A DNA stretch of 64,000 nucleotides from Delphinus delphis (taxonomy: Eukaryota; Chordata; Mammalia; Artiodactyla; Delphinidae), in NCBI RefSeq assembly GCF_949987515.2, contig NC_082701.1:36287755-36351754 (forward strand), read 5' to 3'. Every line of letters starts with the position of its first letter. The first letter of the stretch is position 1. Below, one piece after another: positions 24,425-36,375 of this stretch. The notes beneath the pieces were generated by a model. That model was given only the letters and a program-made list of their open reading frames with translations. It ran no database searches and was not told the DNA's origin. Position numbers and translations under genes: made by a program.

Positions 24425-25648
24425 GAACACACATATTGATAATGACCTTAAATGTAAATGGGTTAAATGCTCCAACCAAAAGACATAGACTGGCTGAATG
24501 GATACAAAAACAAGACCCATATATATGCTGTCTACAAGAGACCCACTTCAGATCTAGGGCCACATGCAGACTGAAAGTGAGGGAATGGAAAAAGATAATC
24601 CATGCAAATGGAAATCAAAAGAAAGCTGGAGAAGCAATACTCATATCATACAAAATAGACATTAAAATAAAGACTGTTATCAGAGAAAAGGAAGGACACT
24701 ACATAATGATCAAGGATTCAGTGCTAGAAGAATCTATAACAATTATAAATATATATGCACCCAACATAGGAGCACCTCAATACATAACAAATGCTAACAG
24801 CCATAAAAGGAGAAATAAAGAGTAACACAATAATAGTGGGTGATTTTAACACACACACACACCCCTTACACCAATGGACGGATCATCCAGACAGAAAATT
24901 AATAAGGAAATGCAAGCCTTAAAAGACACATTAGACCAGATAGACTTAATTGATATTTATAGGACATTCCATCCAAAAGCAACAGAATACACTTACTTCT
25001 CAAGTGCAGTGAAACGTTCTCCAGGATACATCACATCTTGGGTCACAAATCAAGCCTCGGTAAATTTAAGAAAATTGAAATCATATCAAGCATCTTTTCT
25101 GACCACAACGCCATGAGATTAGAAATAAACTACAGGGGGAAAAAAAAAAACTGTGAGAAAACACAAACACATGGAGGCTAACCAATACATTACTAAGTAA
25201 CAAATGGATCACTGAAGAAATCAAAGAGGAAATCACAAAATACCTAGAGACAAATGACAGCAAAACCACGATGATCCAAAACCTATGGGACACAGCAAAA
25301 CAGTTCTAAGAGGGAACTTTATAGCAATACAATCTTACCTCAGGAAACAAGAAAAAAAAATCTCAAATAAACAACCTAACATTACACCTAAAGCAACTAG
25401 AGGAAGAAGAACAAACAAAACCCAAAGTTAGTAGAAGGAAAGAAATCACAAACATCAGAGCAGAAATAAATGAAATACAAAGAAAACAATAGCAAAGATC
25501 AATGAAACTAAAAACCGGTTCTTTGGGAAGATAAGCATAATGGATAATCCTTTAGCCAGACTCATCAGAAAAAGGGGGAGAGGATTCAAGTCAACAAAAC
25601 TAGAAATGAAAAATGAGAAGTTAAAATGGACACCCCACATATACAAAG
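24415..25648 (+). pseudogene. L1 ORF2 pseudogene, endonuclease part
   Basis: ORF2p supplies endonuclease and reverse transcriptase. The frame from 24415 shows the APE-type endonuclease start (TLNVNGLNAPTKRHRLAEW, with the conserved N) and the QETHF glutamate. It breaks after about 136 codons. The 'gtgggtgattttaacac' GDFN motif follows at about 24837, then a second open piece (24874-25116). The catalytic SxIDHILG motif is destroyed: it reads SPGYITSW in frame. An (AC)n run expands the motif at 24849-24862. Beyond 25382 the sequence is almost identical to the inverted L1 copy at 28072-28338. No RT domain remains. Confidence 0.88.
25382..25648 (+). repeat. Inverted repeat arm A, ~267 bp
   Basis: Reverse-complementary to 28072-28338 with only about three differences by eye (one indel, two substitutions, clustered at 25566-25595). 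Sequence just upstream (25250-25381) matches its inverted counterpart much less well. The arm ends exactly at the L1-L1 junction. Confidence 0.9.
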
Positions 25649-25659
25649 GTTGTTGCTGC

Positions 25660-28600
25660 AAATGGCATTATTTCATTTATTTTGTGGCTGAGTAATCCAT
25701 TCCTCTGTTGATAGGCATTTAGTTTGATTCCATGTTCTGGTTATTCTAAATAGTGGTGCAATGAACATTGCCATGCATGTATTTATTCGATTTATTTTTT
25801 TCTCTTGATATATGCCCAGGAGTGAGATTCCTTGATCATATGCTAGCTCTTGTTTAGCATTTTCAGAAACCTCTGTACTGTTCTCCATAGTGGCTGTACC
25901 AATTTACATTCCCACCAAGAGTGTACCAGGGTTACCTTTGCTCCACACCATCTCCATAATTTAATGTTTGTAGGTTTTTTTAATGATGGACTTTCTGACT
26001 GGTGTGAGGTGATACCTCATTATAGTTTTGATTCCCATTTCTCTAATGATTACTGATGTTGAGCATCTTTTCATGTGCCTTTTGGCCATCTATATATCTT
26101 CTTTGGAGAAACGTCTATTTAAATCTTCTGCCCATATTTTTATTTTTTTATTTTTTTTTTTGATATTGAGCTGCACGAGCTGTTTGTATATTTTGGAGAT
26201 TAATTCCTTAACAGTTTCTTCATTTGCAAATATTTTCTCGCATTCTGAATGTTGTCTTTTTATTTTGTTTATTGTTTCCTTTGTTGTGCAAAATATTTTA
26301 AGTTTGATTAGGTCCCATTTGTACTTTTGTTTTTATTTTCATTACTCTAGGAGGTGGATTGAAAAATATCTTGCTATGATTTCTGTCCAAGAGTGTTCTT
26401 CCTATGTTTTTCTCTAAGAGTTTCAAAGTATCTGGCCTTACATTTAGGTCTTTCACCCATTTTAAGTTTATTTTAGTGTATGGTGTTATGGAGTGTTCTA
26501 ATTTCATTCTTTTATATGTAGCTGTTCAGTTTTCTCAGCACCACTTATTGAAGAAACTATCTTTTCTCCACTGTATATTGTTGCCTCCTTTGTCATAGAT
26601 TAGGTGACAATATGTGCGTAGGTTTATCTCTGGACTTTCTACCCTGTTCCATTGATCTATATTTCTGTTTTTGTGGTAGTACCATACTGTTTTGATGACT
26701 GTAGCTTTGTAGTATAGTCTAAAGTCAGGGACCCTGATTCCTCTAGCTCTGTTTTTCTTTCTTGGGATTGCTTTGACTATTAGAGGTCTTTTGTGTTTCT
26801 ATACAAAATGATTTTTTTTGTTCTAATTCTGTGAAAAATGCCATTGATAATGTGATAAGGATTGCATAGAAGATTGCTTTGGGCAGTATAGTCATTTTTA
26901 CAATATTGATTTTTCCAATGCAAGAACATGGAATATCTCTCCATCTTTTTTTTTTATTTCTTTAATCAGTATTTTATATTTTCTGAATATAGGTCTTTGC
27001 CTCCTTAGGTAGTTTTATTCCTAGATATTTTATTCTTTTGATGCAATGGTAAATGGGAATATTTCCTTAATTTCTCTTTCTAATCTTTGGTTGTTAGTGT
27101 ATAAGAATAAAAGACATTTCTGTATATTAAGTTTTTATCCTGTAACTTTACCAAATTCGTTGATGAGCTCTAATGGTTTTTTGGTAGCATCTTTAGAGTA
27201 TCATGTCACCTGCAAACAGTGGAATTTTATGTCTTTCCCAAATTGGACTCCTTTTACTTCTTTTTCTTCTCTGATTTCCATGGCCAGGACATCCAAAACT
27301 ATGTTGAATATGACTGGTGAGAGTGGACATCCTTTTCTTGATCCTGATCTTACAGGAAATGCTTTCAGTTTTTCACCTTTGAGAATGGTGTTACAAGAAA
27401 CCTTTATGGCCTTTATTATGTTGTGGTAGATTTTCTCTATACCCACTTTCTGGAAAGTTTTTACTAATAATGCATGTTGAATTTTGTCAAAGGCTTTTTT
27501 CTGCATCTGTTGAAATGATCATATGATTTTTATTTCTCAATTTGTTGATGTGGTGTATCACACTGGTTGATTTGTGGATATTGAAAAATCCTTGCATACC
27601 TGGATAAATCCCACTTGATCATGGTGTGATCCATTTAATGTGCTGTTGCATTCGGTTTGCTAGTACTTTGTTAAGGATTTTTGTGTCATGTTTGTCAGAG
27701 ACATTGACCTGTAATTTTCTTTTTATATGATATCTTTGGTTTAGGCATCAGGTTAATGGTGACCTCATAGAATGAGCTTGGGAGAGGTCCTTCCTCTGCA
27801 AATTTTTGAAAGACTCTCAGTAGGGTAGTTGTTAACTCTTCTCTAAATGTTTGATAGAATTCATATGTGAAGCCATTTGGTCCTGAACTTTTGTTTGTGG
27901 GAAGATTTTTAATCACAGTTTCAATTTCAGTAATTGTATTTAGTCTGTTCATATTTTCTGTTTCTTCCTGTTTCAGACCTGGATAGGTTGTACCTTTTTC
28001 ACAATTTGTCCATTTCTTCTTGGTTGTCCATTGTATTGGTGTATAGTTACTTGTAGTTGTCTCTCATGATTCTTTGTATATGTGGGGTGTCCATTTTAAC
28101 TTCTCATTTTTCATTTCTAGTTTTGTCGACTTGAATCCTCTCCCCTTTTTTCTTGATGAGTCTGGCTAAAGGATTATCCATTATGCTTATCTTCCCAAAG
28201 AACCGGTTTTTAGTTTCATTGATCTTTGCTATTGTTTTCTTTGTATTTCATTTATTTCTGCTCTGATGTTTGTGATTTCTTTCCTTCTACTAACTTTGGG
28301 TTTTGTTTGTTCTTCTTCCTCTAGTTGCTTTAGGTGTAGGGTTAGGTTATTGATTTGAGATTTTTCTTGTTTCCTAAGGTAAGAGTGTGTTGTTATAAAC
28401 TTCCTTCTTAGAACTGCTTTTGCTGTGTCCTATAGGTTTTAGTTTGTCTGCTTTCATTTTCATTTGTCTCTAGGTATTTTGTGATTTCCTCTTTGATTTC
28501 TTCAGTGATATATTGGTTGTTTAGTAACATATTGTTTGGTCTTCACATGTTTATGTTCTTTGCAGTTTTTTTGTTGTTGTTGTTGTAGTTGATATCTAAT

Positions 28601-29150
28601 TTCATACTGATGTAGTTGGGAAAAATACTTGATATGATTTCAATTTTCTCAAATTTACTGAGGCTTGATTTGTGACCCAAGATGTGATCAATCCTAGAGA
28701 ATGTTCCATGTACACTTGCAAAGGATGTGTATTCTGATGCTTTTGGATGGACTGCTCTATAAATATCTATTAAATCCGTCTGGTCTAATGTGTCATTTAA
28801 GGCCTGTTTCCTTATTGATGTTCTTCTGTCCATATGATCTGTCCATTAATAAAAGTGTTACTGTCGATTTCTCCTTTTATGGCTGTTAGTATTTTCTTTA
28901 TATATTGAGGGGCTCCTATGTTGGGTGTATAAATATTTACAATTATTATAACTTCTCTTGCATTGATTACTTGATGATTTTGTAGTGTCTCACTTTGTCT
29001 CTTGTAACAGTCTTTATTTTAAAGCCTATTTTTTCTGGCATTAGTATTACTACTCCAGTTTCCTTTCAATTTCCATTTGCATGGAATACCCTTTTCCCTC
29101 CCATTACTCCCTAGATCACAAGTGGGTCTCTTGTAGGCACCATATACATG
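25660..29150 (-). pseudogene. L1 ORF2 pseudogene, endonuclease and RT
   Basis: Readable minus-strand pieces appear in order. The endonuclease at 28833-28543 has an intact SRIDHILGHK motif. The RT fingers are at 27952-27695 (NKSSGPNGFTYEFYQTFREE). The RT palm at 27506-27201 has [11 protein letters not shown] and SGSRKGCPLSPVIFNIVLDV. The C-terminal region lies at 26507-26298 and 25888-25673 (AMFIAPLFRITRTW). The RT catalytic motif near 27215 reads as FAGDM in its own frame where L1 normally has FADDM, and the frame is shifted just before it. So the enzyme is dead at the active site as well as truncated. Confidence 0.9.
28072..28338 (-). repeat. Inverted repeat arm B, ~267 bp
   Basis: Partner of 25382-25648. 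It lies within the minus-strand ORF2, between the endonuclease and RT sections, and continues normally into L1 sequence on both sides, so it is probably the source copy. Confidence 0.88.
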
Positions 29151-29448
29151 GGGGATTTTTTGTATCCGTTAAGCTAGTCTATGTCTTTTGGTTGGTGTAT
29201 TTAATCTATTTCCATTTAAAATAATTATTGATATGTATGTTCTAATTGCCATTTTGTTAATTGTTTTGGACTTGTTTTGTAGGTCTTTTTTCTTCCCTTC
29301 CTATTTTGTTCTCTTCTCTTGTAATTTAATTGTTATCTCTACTGCTGTATTTGGATTCCTTTTTCTTTGTGTGTGTGTGTATCTACTGTAGAGTTTCAGT
29401 TTGCCATTACCACGAGGTTTTGATAAAACCATCTATATAGAGATAAGA

Positions 29449-29656
29449 TTTTTTTTTTTTTTTGGTGGTATGCGGGCCTCTCACTGTTGTAGCCTCTCCT
29501 ATTGCAGAGCACAGGCTCCGGATGCGCAGGCTCGGCAGCCGTGGCTCATGGGCCCAGCTGCTTCATGGCACGTGGGATCTTCCTGGACTGGGGCATGAAC
29601 CCACGTCCCCTGCATCAGCAGGCAGACTCTCAACCACTGAGCCACCAGGGAAGTCC
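29449..29656 (-). mobile_element. CHR-type SINE nested in L1
   Basis: T-run at 29449-29463, body, then 'ccaccagggaagtcc' ending at 29656. The L1 spacer sequence continues on both sides (…tatagagataagat | aatatgattgtttt…), so the SINE is younger than the L1. The core has point changes (ggatgcgcag), so it is an older SINE copy. Confidence 0.92.
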
Positions 29657-29869
29657 AATATGATTGTTTTAAGTTGCTGGTCTTTTCATTTCAAATGCAT
29701 TTCCAATATCCTGCATTTGTACTCTCCTTCTCTCACCATTGCTGTTTTGAATATCATATTTGTGTATAGATGATTTCCTACCTTCACTGTATGTTTACCT
29801 TTACCAGTTAGCTTCTCCATTTGTAACTTTCTTGTTTCTAATCATGGCCTTTTCTTTTCCACCTAGAAA

Positions 29870-30770
29870 ATTTCCTATAGAATTTGTTGTAAAGTTGGTC
29901 TGGTCTGGTGATGCTGAATTATCTTTGCTTCTGCTTGTCTGTAAAGCTTTTGATTTCTCCAACAAATCAGAATGAGAGGCTTGCTGGGTAAAATATTATT
30001 TGTTGTAGGTCTTTCCCTTTCATCACTTTAAGTATATCATGCCACAACCTTCTGGCCTGAAGAGTTTCAGCTGAGAAATCAGTTGACATCCTTATGGGAA
30101 TTCCTTTGTATGTTATTTTTTGTTTTTTCCTTGTTGTTTTAATATTTTTTCTGTATCTTTGATTTTTGTCAATTTGATTACTGTGTGTCTCATCATGTTC
30201 CTCCTTGGGTTTGTTTTGCCTGGGACTGTCTGCACTTCTTGGACTTGGTGACTGTTTCCTTTCTCTTTTTAGGGATATTTTCAGCTATTATCCCTTCAAA
30301 TATTTTGTCAGATTCTTCCTCTCTCTTCTCCTTCTGGGACCCCTATAATGTGAATGTCTGTGTGCTTAATGTTGTCCTAGAGGTCTCTTAGACTGTCCTC
30401 ATTTCTTCTCATTTTTTTTTTATTTTTTTAATTTTGTTCTGCAGAAGAGATTTCCACCATTCTGTCTTCCAGGTCATATATCCATTCTTCTGCCTCAGTT
30501 ATTCTGCTATTTATTCCTATTAGTGTATTTTTCATTTCAGTTATTGTATTGTTCATCTCTGTTTGTCCCTTAGTTCTTCTAGGTTTTTGTTAAACATTTC
30601 TTGTATATTCTTGATCTGTGCCTACATTCTTTTTCTGAGATGTTGAATCATCTTTACTATCATTATTCTGAATTCTTTTTCATATAGATTGCCTATCTCC
30701 ACTTCACTTAGTTGTTCTTCTTTGGCTTTATCTTGTTATTTCATCTGGGACATATTTCTCGGCCATCTAA
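29870..30770 (-). pseudogene. L1 ORF1 pseudogene, antisense
   Basis: On the minus strand the sequence aligns by eye with ORF1 of the plus-strand copy. The C-terminal part (30080-29900) includes the complement of 'cttctggcctgaagagtttc'. The coiled-coil part (30660-30440) includes the complement of 'tattgtattgttcatctctg'. No long open frame survives. Limits are approximate. Confidence 0.75.
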
Positions 30771-31720
30771 TTTTGTCTGACTTGTTATAGTTGTGGTTTC
30801 CATTCCACAGGCTGCAGGTTTGTAGTTCTTGTTTTTGGTGTCTGCCCCCTGGTGGATGAGGCAGATCTAAGGGGCTTGTGCAGGCTTCCTGGTGGGAGGA
30901 ACTTCTTCCTGCGCACTGGTGTGTGGAGCTGGGTCTTGTCCTTCTGGTCAGCAGGGCCATGTCAGGGGTTGTGTTTACTGGGCAGCTGTGTGCTCAGGAA
31001 GACTTTAACCAGCCTGTCTGATAATGGTTGGGTCTGTGTTCCCAGCCTGTTGGTTGTTGGCCTGAGATGTCCCAGCACTGGAGGCTAGAGCTGTTGGCTA
31101 AGCCTTGGTGAGAAAATGGCAGCCTCCAGGAGGGCTCACACCAATGAGTAGCCCCCCAGAACTACTGCTACAAGTGTCTTTGTTCTTACAGTGAGCCACA
31201 GCCACCCACCACCTTCACAGGAAAACCTCCAATACTAAAAGGTAGGTCTGGCCCAGGGTTATGAGGTCACTGCTTTTCTTCCCCTGGGTCCTTGTGTGTG
31301 CCCTCCAATAGTGGAGTTTCTGTTTCCCCCAGTCCTGTGGAATTCCTGTGGTCAAACCCCACTGGCCTTCAAAGCCAGTTTCTCTGGGGGCTCCTCCTCG
31401 TTTTGCCAGATCCTCAAGCTGGGAACCTAATGTGAGGCTCAGAACTTTTACTCCTGTGGGAGAAATTCTGTGGTATAATTATTTTCCAGATTGTGGGTCA
31501 CCCACCTGGTGGGTATGAGATTTGATTTTATCATGATTGCACTCTTCCTACCATCTCATTGTGGCTTCTTCTTTGTCTTTGGATGTAGGACATTTTTTTT
31601 CGGTAGGTTCCAGCCTATTTTTTCAATGGTTGTTCAGCAGTTAGTTGTGATTTTTGGTGTTTTCATAAGAAGAAGTAAGCTCACCTCCTTCTACTCTGCT
31701 AGTTTGTCTTTGTCTCCTCT

Positions 31721-32799
31721 AAAATTTTAAACTCATTAGTTCCTAACTAATTAAATGAGAAGAGGAAAATTCCTTTTTAATTTTCAGTCAAGCTGTTTTT
31801 AAACATTTTCTTTAACTTTGAATATATTTTTTGCAACATAGGAATGTTAATTATAGAGAGTTATATAATTGAGAATATTCTGTTAAAATCTTTTCTTTTT
31901 TTTAAACCAAATGGAAAACTGTTTTCTTAAAATTATTTATCTCAGTTTGAATTAAAATGTACTTATTGTTATCACTTACACGAAAATTTTTGAGTTAATA
32001 TTTACCTTGCTCTATATTCTACAGAAATAAACAGCATAGATTTCACATCAAGTAGTTAAGACATACACCTTTTGCACAATTTAACCCACAGCATTGATAT
32101 AGCTATAAAGAGACTGACTGCAGCTCATTTTTATTTCCTATAGTAATACTTGGAAAGGATAAAAAATATAAACAGTAAGAAGATATGCTTATTGTTACAG
32201 TATTTTCTGATCCCATACTACTGCATAAAGGTGTATAAAATGTGAATGTGCTAGAATCTTGAAGTCAAAGGACACAGAGTATAGTATGAAACATTATATT
32301 AATCATTAAAATCTTCCTATAATTTCTTTTAAAACTTTTATACTGCAATTGTCATGATAGTTTCCTTAGATAGACTTCTTTTAATAACTCTATGGTAAAC
32401 TATGCAGCACATCACAGTATGTTTGTTAAGTTGTATTATTGGAGAAAAAGACCCATGCCTTTTGCAATCATACACCCAAACCATTTCAGGCTCAATGATT
32501 TTATTATCATTACCACTATTTTCTCCAGTGGTCTATCTTCAATTACAAATGGAATCCAAAGAGTGGAATATTTTCCTATTATGTTGCTTTCTACTGTTTA
32601 AAAAATCATCTCTTTTAAAATCATGAAAAATGTGACAATATAGCTACTTTGGTATATATACTTAGAGACTTATCTATTTTTTCTAATGACCACAGATGCA
32701 TATTCACTTTATGTGCTTTAGGCCAGCAATTTTAGAATAGTAACTATAATTGGTTTTCTATAAAAATGTATATTTTATAGCTAAGAATCAATTTAATTC
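31721..32799. other. Unassigned AT-rich DNA
   Basis: Flanks the 5' end of the antisense L1. No gene recognised. Two overlapping chance frames lie at 32392-32626. Confidence 0.5.
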
Positions 32800-33230
32800 A
32801 ATATACATTTTAGTGACTCTTTTTGCCCAATATTTCTTAAATTCAGGAGACACAGAGGTAAATAAGACAGAGTCCATGCCTTAAAGAACCTTACAGTTTA
32901 AAAACAGAGATGAGTATATTGTATGTGATGAGAGAATTGTGCACATGGTCCTGAGAGGTCACAAAGAAGAATATCAATCTTGGCAAAAGGGAGGCAAAAA
33001 GATATATTTCAAGTTTGATATTAGTTAAGTCTTAAAGAGTGAACAGTAATTGACCATGTGAATCCATGGAGGATTTTCTAAGCAAAGAATAGTAAGTGCA
33101 AAGACAATAATTTGTGAATGTTTATGTCATGTGTGACTGTTTTAGAGGAACACAGGCAGTTCAGAATGGCTGGATATCAGAGTGCAGATTTAAGAAAGAG
33201 TAAGAGATGAGTATGGAGAGATAGCATGAT
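32800..33230 (-). repeat. L2 LINE fragment, degenerate
   Basis: Inverted L2-like order: 'acacagaggtaaataagac', 'agagtccatgccttaaag', 'aaccttacagtttaaa', then 'gcaaagaatagtaagtgcaa', 'acacaggcagttcagaatgg' and 'aagagatgagtatgg'. Confidence 0.62.
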
Positions 33231-33640
33231 CATTTTTTTCCAAATTGAGTACCTCAGTGTCACCTCATGAGTAGGTTTTGAGAATTAAAATAGCATATAG
33301 CCAACATTTTCCTTAAAATTCCATAAATTGCTCATAAAGTATGGTATATCTGCCTTTCATCCATCCAACCTTATTCAGTGGTGTGTTGGTATAAATGTCT
33401 GAGACAAATGATGAAACAGTGAAGATGGGTATTGGACATACTCTGAGAATTTGTCTTCCTTTCCCCCTTGCAACATTAATTACTTTTGATTTTTCTCTGT
33501 CAAAGTCAAAATTATTTAAATTAAATACACATATGATGTAACTCCAATTTAATTCAAAATGTATGAAGTAAGATAATGTGAACCAACATTTATTTGAGAG
33601 ATTATTTTAGCAGAATTTGAATAGGATAGGACTGAAGGCA
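33231..33640. other. Unassigned intergenic DNA
   Basis: Nothing recognised. Confidence 0.5.
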
Positions 33641-33644
33641 GGAC

Positions 33645-33768
33645 CCTGATTAGAAAAGTAATACAACTTTCCAGTTAATATGAAACATCAATAAAATAAA
33701 ATACATAGTGATAAATTTAACATATGCAATGCAAGATTTGTAAAAAGAAAACTGCAAAACACTATTAA
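33645..33768 (+). repeat. Old L1 ORF2 fragment
   Basis: 'gataaatttaacatatgcaa', 'gcaagatttgtaaaaagaaa' and 'actgcaaaacactattaaaa' follow the L1 ORF2 section between the RT and the C-terminal domain. Probably part of the same old element as 34075-34822, with internal loss. Confidence 0.55.
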
Positions 33769-33769
33769 A

Positions 33770-34070
33770 AGAACACAGGGGGGCAAGGGGAAACTGGGAT
33801 GAAGTGAGAGAGTAGCATTGACATGTATACACTACCAAATGTAAAATGGATGGCTAGTGGGAAGATGCTGCATAGCACAGGGAGATCAGCTCAATGCTTT
33901 GTGATGACTTAGAGAGGTGGGATAAGGAGGATGGGAGTGAGGCTCAAGAGGCAGGGGATATGAAGATATATGTGTACTTATAGCTGATTCACTTTGTTGT
34001 ACAATAGAAACTAACACAACATTGTAAAGCAGTTATACTCCAATAAAGATATAAAAAAAGGAGAAAAAAA
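33770..34070 (+). mobile_element. Young L1 3'UTR insertion
   Basis: L1 3'UTR only: 'gaagtgagagagtagcattg', 'ctagtgggaagatgctgcat', 'gctgattcactttgttgtac' and 'ttatactccaataaagatat', then an A-rich tail. Flanked by aaaagaacac (33767-33776) and aaaaaaacac (34066-34075), a probable TSD. It sits within old L1 sequence. Confidence 0.88.
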
Positions 34071-34072
34071 AA

Positions 34073-34822
34073 CACAATGAGATATCACTTCATAGACACT
34101 AAGATGGCTATAATAAAAGAGATAGATAATAATATGATGAGGATATAGAGAAACTGTAACTCGTGTATTACTGGTGGGAATGTAAACTGGTGTAACCACT
34201 GTGGAAAACAGTTTAATAGTTCCTTAAAATGTTAAACATAGAATTACCATATGACCCAGAAATTCCACTCATAGTCATACACCCAAGAGAAATAAAAATC
34301 TACATCTGCACAATAACTTGTACATGAATGTTCAAAGCAACATGGTTCACAGTAGCCAAAAGTGGAACAATTCAAATGTCCATTAACTGTTGAAAGGATA
34401 AACAAAATGTGATGTATCCACGCGATGGAATATTACTCAGCATTCAAAAGTAATAATATATTTTATAACATGGATAAACCTTGAAAACATTATGCAGAAG
34501 CCATCACAAAGGACCACATGGTGTATGAATTCATTTATGTGAAATGTCCAGAATAAGCAACTCTATGTAGACAAAAAAGTACATCAGTTGTTACCTAGGG
34601 CTGGGGGAGGGGGGGGCATGTTGGGGGAGGGTGAGATGAATGTAGTGTGACTATTCATATGTACCAAGTTCATTTTGGAGTGATAAAAATGTTCTAAAAT
34701 TGATTGTGGTAATTGTTACCCAACTCTGTGAATATACTAAAAGACATTGAACTGTACAAGTTAAATGGATGGATTGTATGGTATGTGAGTTATAACTCAA
34801 TAAAGGTGTTATGGAAAAAAAA
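34073..34822 (+). mobile_element. Old L1M 3' end
   Basis: ORF2 end and 3'UTR of an L1M: 'aatgagatatcacttcatag', 'aattaccatatgacccagaa', 'tggaatattactcagcattc' and 'tgaatatactaaaagacatt', ending 'ctcaataaaggtgttatgg' plus A's. Includes a G-rich 3'UTR tract at 34598-34631. Confidence 0.88.
34598..34631 (+). other. G-rich tract in L1M 3'UTR
   Basis: Runs of 3, 5, 8, 5 and 3 G's with short loops match the G-quadruplex pattern often found in L1 3'UTRs. Confidence 0.65.
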
Positions 34823-36375
34823 TAGCTAAATAAAGGAATTACATCCCATGTCATTTATTGGAAAACTTGATATTGTTAAGATTGCAATACTTCCCAAATT
34901 CATCTACAAACTCAACTCAACAGCAAAACTTATTTGCTTCTGGACTTTGTACTGATACTAATATTAAGGATAAAGTTTAAGTGAAGGTTAGGGTTTAACT
35001 TTAGCATGAGAGTAAATATTAATCCTAGGGAGAGAGGCTTTAATTAGTCTCAGCATTAATATTAGGGTTTTGGCTTAGATTAGTGCTAAAATTAGGGTTA
35101 GCTTTAGATGGCATAGTTAGTTTTAGGCTACCGTTATGTCTTAGAACTTTTTGCTTAATATTAAAAAGGATGAAGTTAAAATTGGGTGTATTTTACTGTG
35201 ACAGCCAAAGTCAGAATAGTGTCTTGAAAATATTGTGCAACCTTCCAAAGCTGACATATTTCTTCTCTTATTATTCATCTTGAGCATATATTTTAAAAGA
35301 ATAGTAATGAAAGGTCTAAAAGAACTCTTAGATGATGCTAATAACTGAGCTCTTAAACTAGTAGAGTTCTATTTTGTAGGTTATTCTAATGACTCACAGA
35401 TTTTATGAGTTAATTTTATATTTGCTTAATAACACTTGTTTGGCTATTTAAGAAACAAATTGCAAAATGTTTCAAATATCTTTTAATTGCCATTTAAGCA
35501 ATTAAGAAAACAAACCAAATCAAAAGTAACACATAATAACAAACAGAGAACTAATAAGCATATATAGTGAAATAATAATAAGTCAAACTGAACAGTCACA
35601 TCTGCATTAGACCAGATGAGTTAGTTTTAGTCATAATGTAAAATTTATATTCTATGAACATGACAGCAACACATGCATTGCTGCTCAGTTCCACCAGCTT
35701 TATCCAATTTATCATTCTTGTTTCAAAATGGAAAGCAGGATATGATTTATAGGTATTAGGAGTCATGCCAAACAGGATGAAATTTTTAATCCCTTAAAGA
35801 AATTTCTCATTAACTCTAAAGAAGAAACTGTCTCTGATTGACACAATGCCATCAAATAAGAGTAGCTTGTTTTCTTTCTTGCTAACTAGCTCTCTACTTA
35901 TATTCCTCCATTTTGCAAAAGGATTGGAAACAAGGTAAATAAATGCAATTAATTAAGAATAATAACAAAGTAAATATTTTTTTAAAACGCAGAGAATGAG
36001 AAAATAAAGGTAAAATATGTAAGTTAAGACCAGATAAACAAATAATACTAAAGAATGCAAGTCATTAATTTTCTACGTTTATCTAAGAAGTGCTACAAAT
36101 TGATCTCAGACTTCCCTAATTATAAACGTAAAAAGAAAACAAAATTTGAATGTTCCATAAGGCAAAATATTACCAGTTACTAAATGAAACAAATAATCAA
36201 TGCATAATCACTTAAAATATTTCTCCTCTTGAAGCACTCTGCTCATATATGCTTCCATATGTTAAAATATGGAAAGATAAAATGACATTATTTTTTGTTA
36301 TCCTATGTACCCTTTAAAAAAATAAACCTCCAGTCTCAAGAGCAAAGTTACAGTGTGTTCATGCAGATTTCTTTA
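34823..36375. other. Unassigned AT-rich DNA
   Basis: No gene recognised. 34980-35130 holds several degenerate ttagggtt-like words in AT-rich sequence, not a true tandem array. The rest is plain AT-rich DNA. Confidence 0.45.

Larger units (their letters stand above)
21600..25648 (+). mobile_element. L1 LINE, 5'UTR to mid-ORF2, 3'-truncated
   Basis: A long plus-strand L1: 5'UTR (about 21600-23420), ORF1 (about 23422-24424) and ORF2 from 24415 into the sequence after the endonuclease domain. It stops at 25648, where sequence switches without a gap to an inverted L1. Losing the 3' end is not what target-primed reverse transcription produces (it truncates 5' ends), so the copy was cut by rearrangement. 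The 5'UTR has a polypurine run (21775-21812) and an A-rich (TAAAA)n patch (22934-22960). Both ORFs carry stops and frameshifts. Confidence 0.92.
25649..31720 (-). mobile_element. L1 LINE, antisense, near-complete but lacking its 3' end
   Basis: Read on the minus strand this copy begins in a 5'UTR (about 31720-30780), then ORF1 (about 30770-29870), an ORF1-ORF2 spacer (about 29870-29150, interrupted by a SINE), and ORF2 endonuclease and RT. It stops at 25649, roughly 100 codons before the end of ORF2, with no 3'UTR or tail. It is joined tail-to-tail to the plus-strand L1. The long spacer suggests an older or different L1 subfamily than the plus copy. Stops and frameshifts are frequent. Confidence 0.92.

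Noticed and set aside
21600..31720. Twin-priming explanation for the inverted L1s
   Set aside because: Twin priming leaves one 5'UTR at most and a 3' end with a tail. Here both outer ends are 5'UTRs and no 3' end exists.
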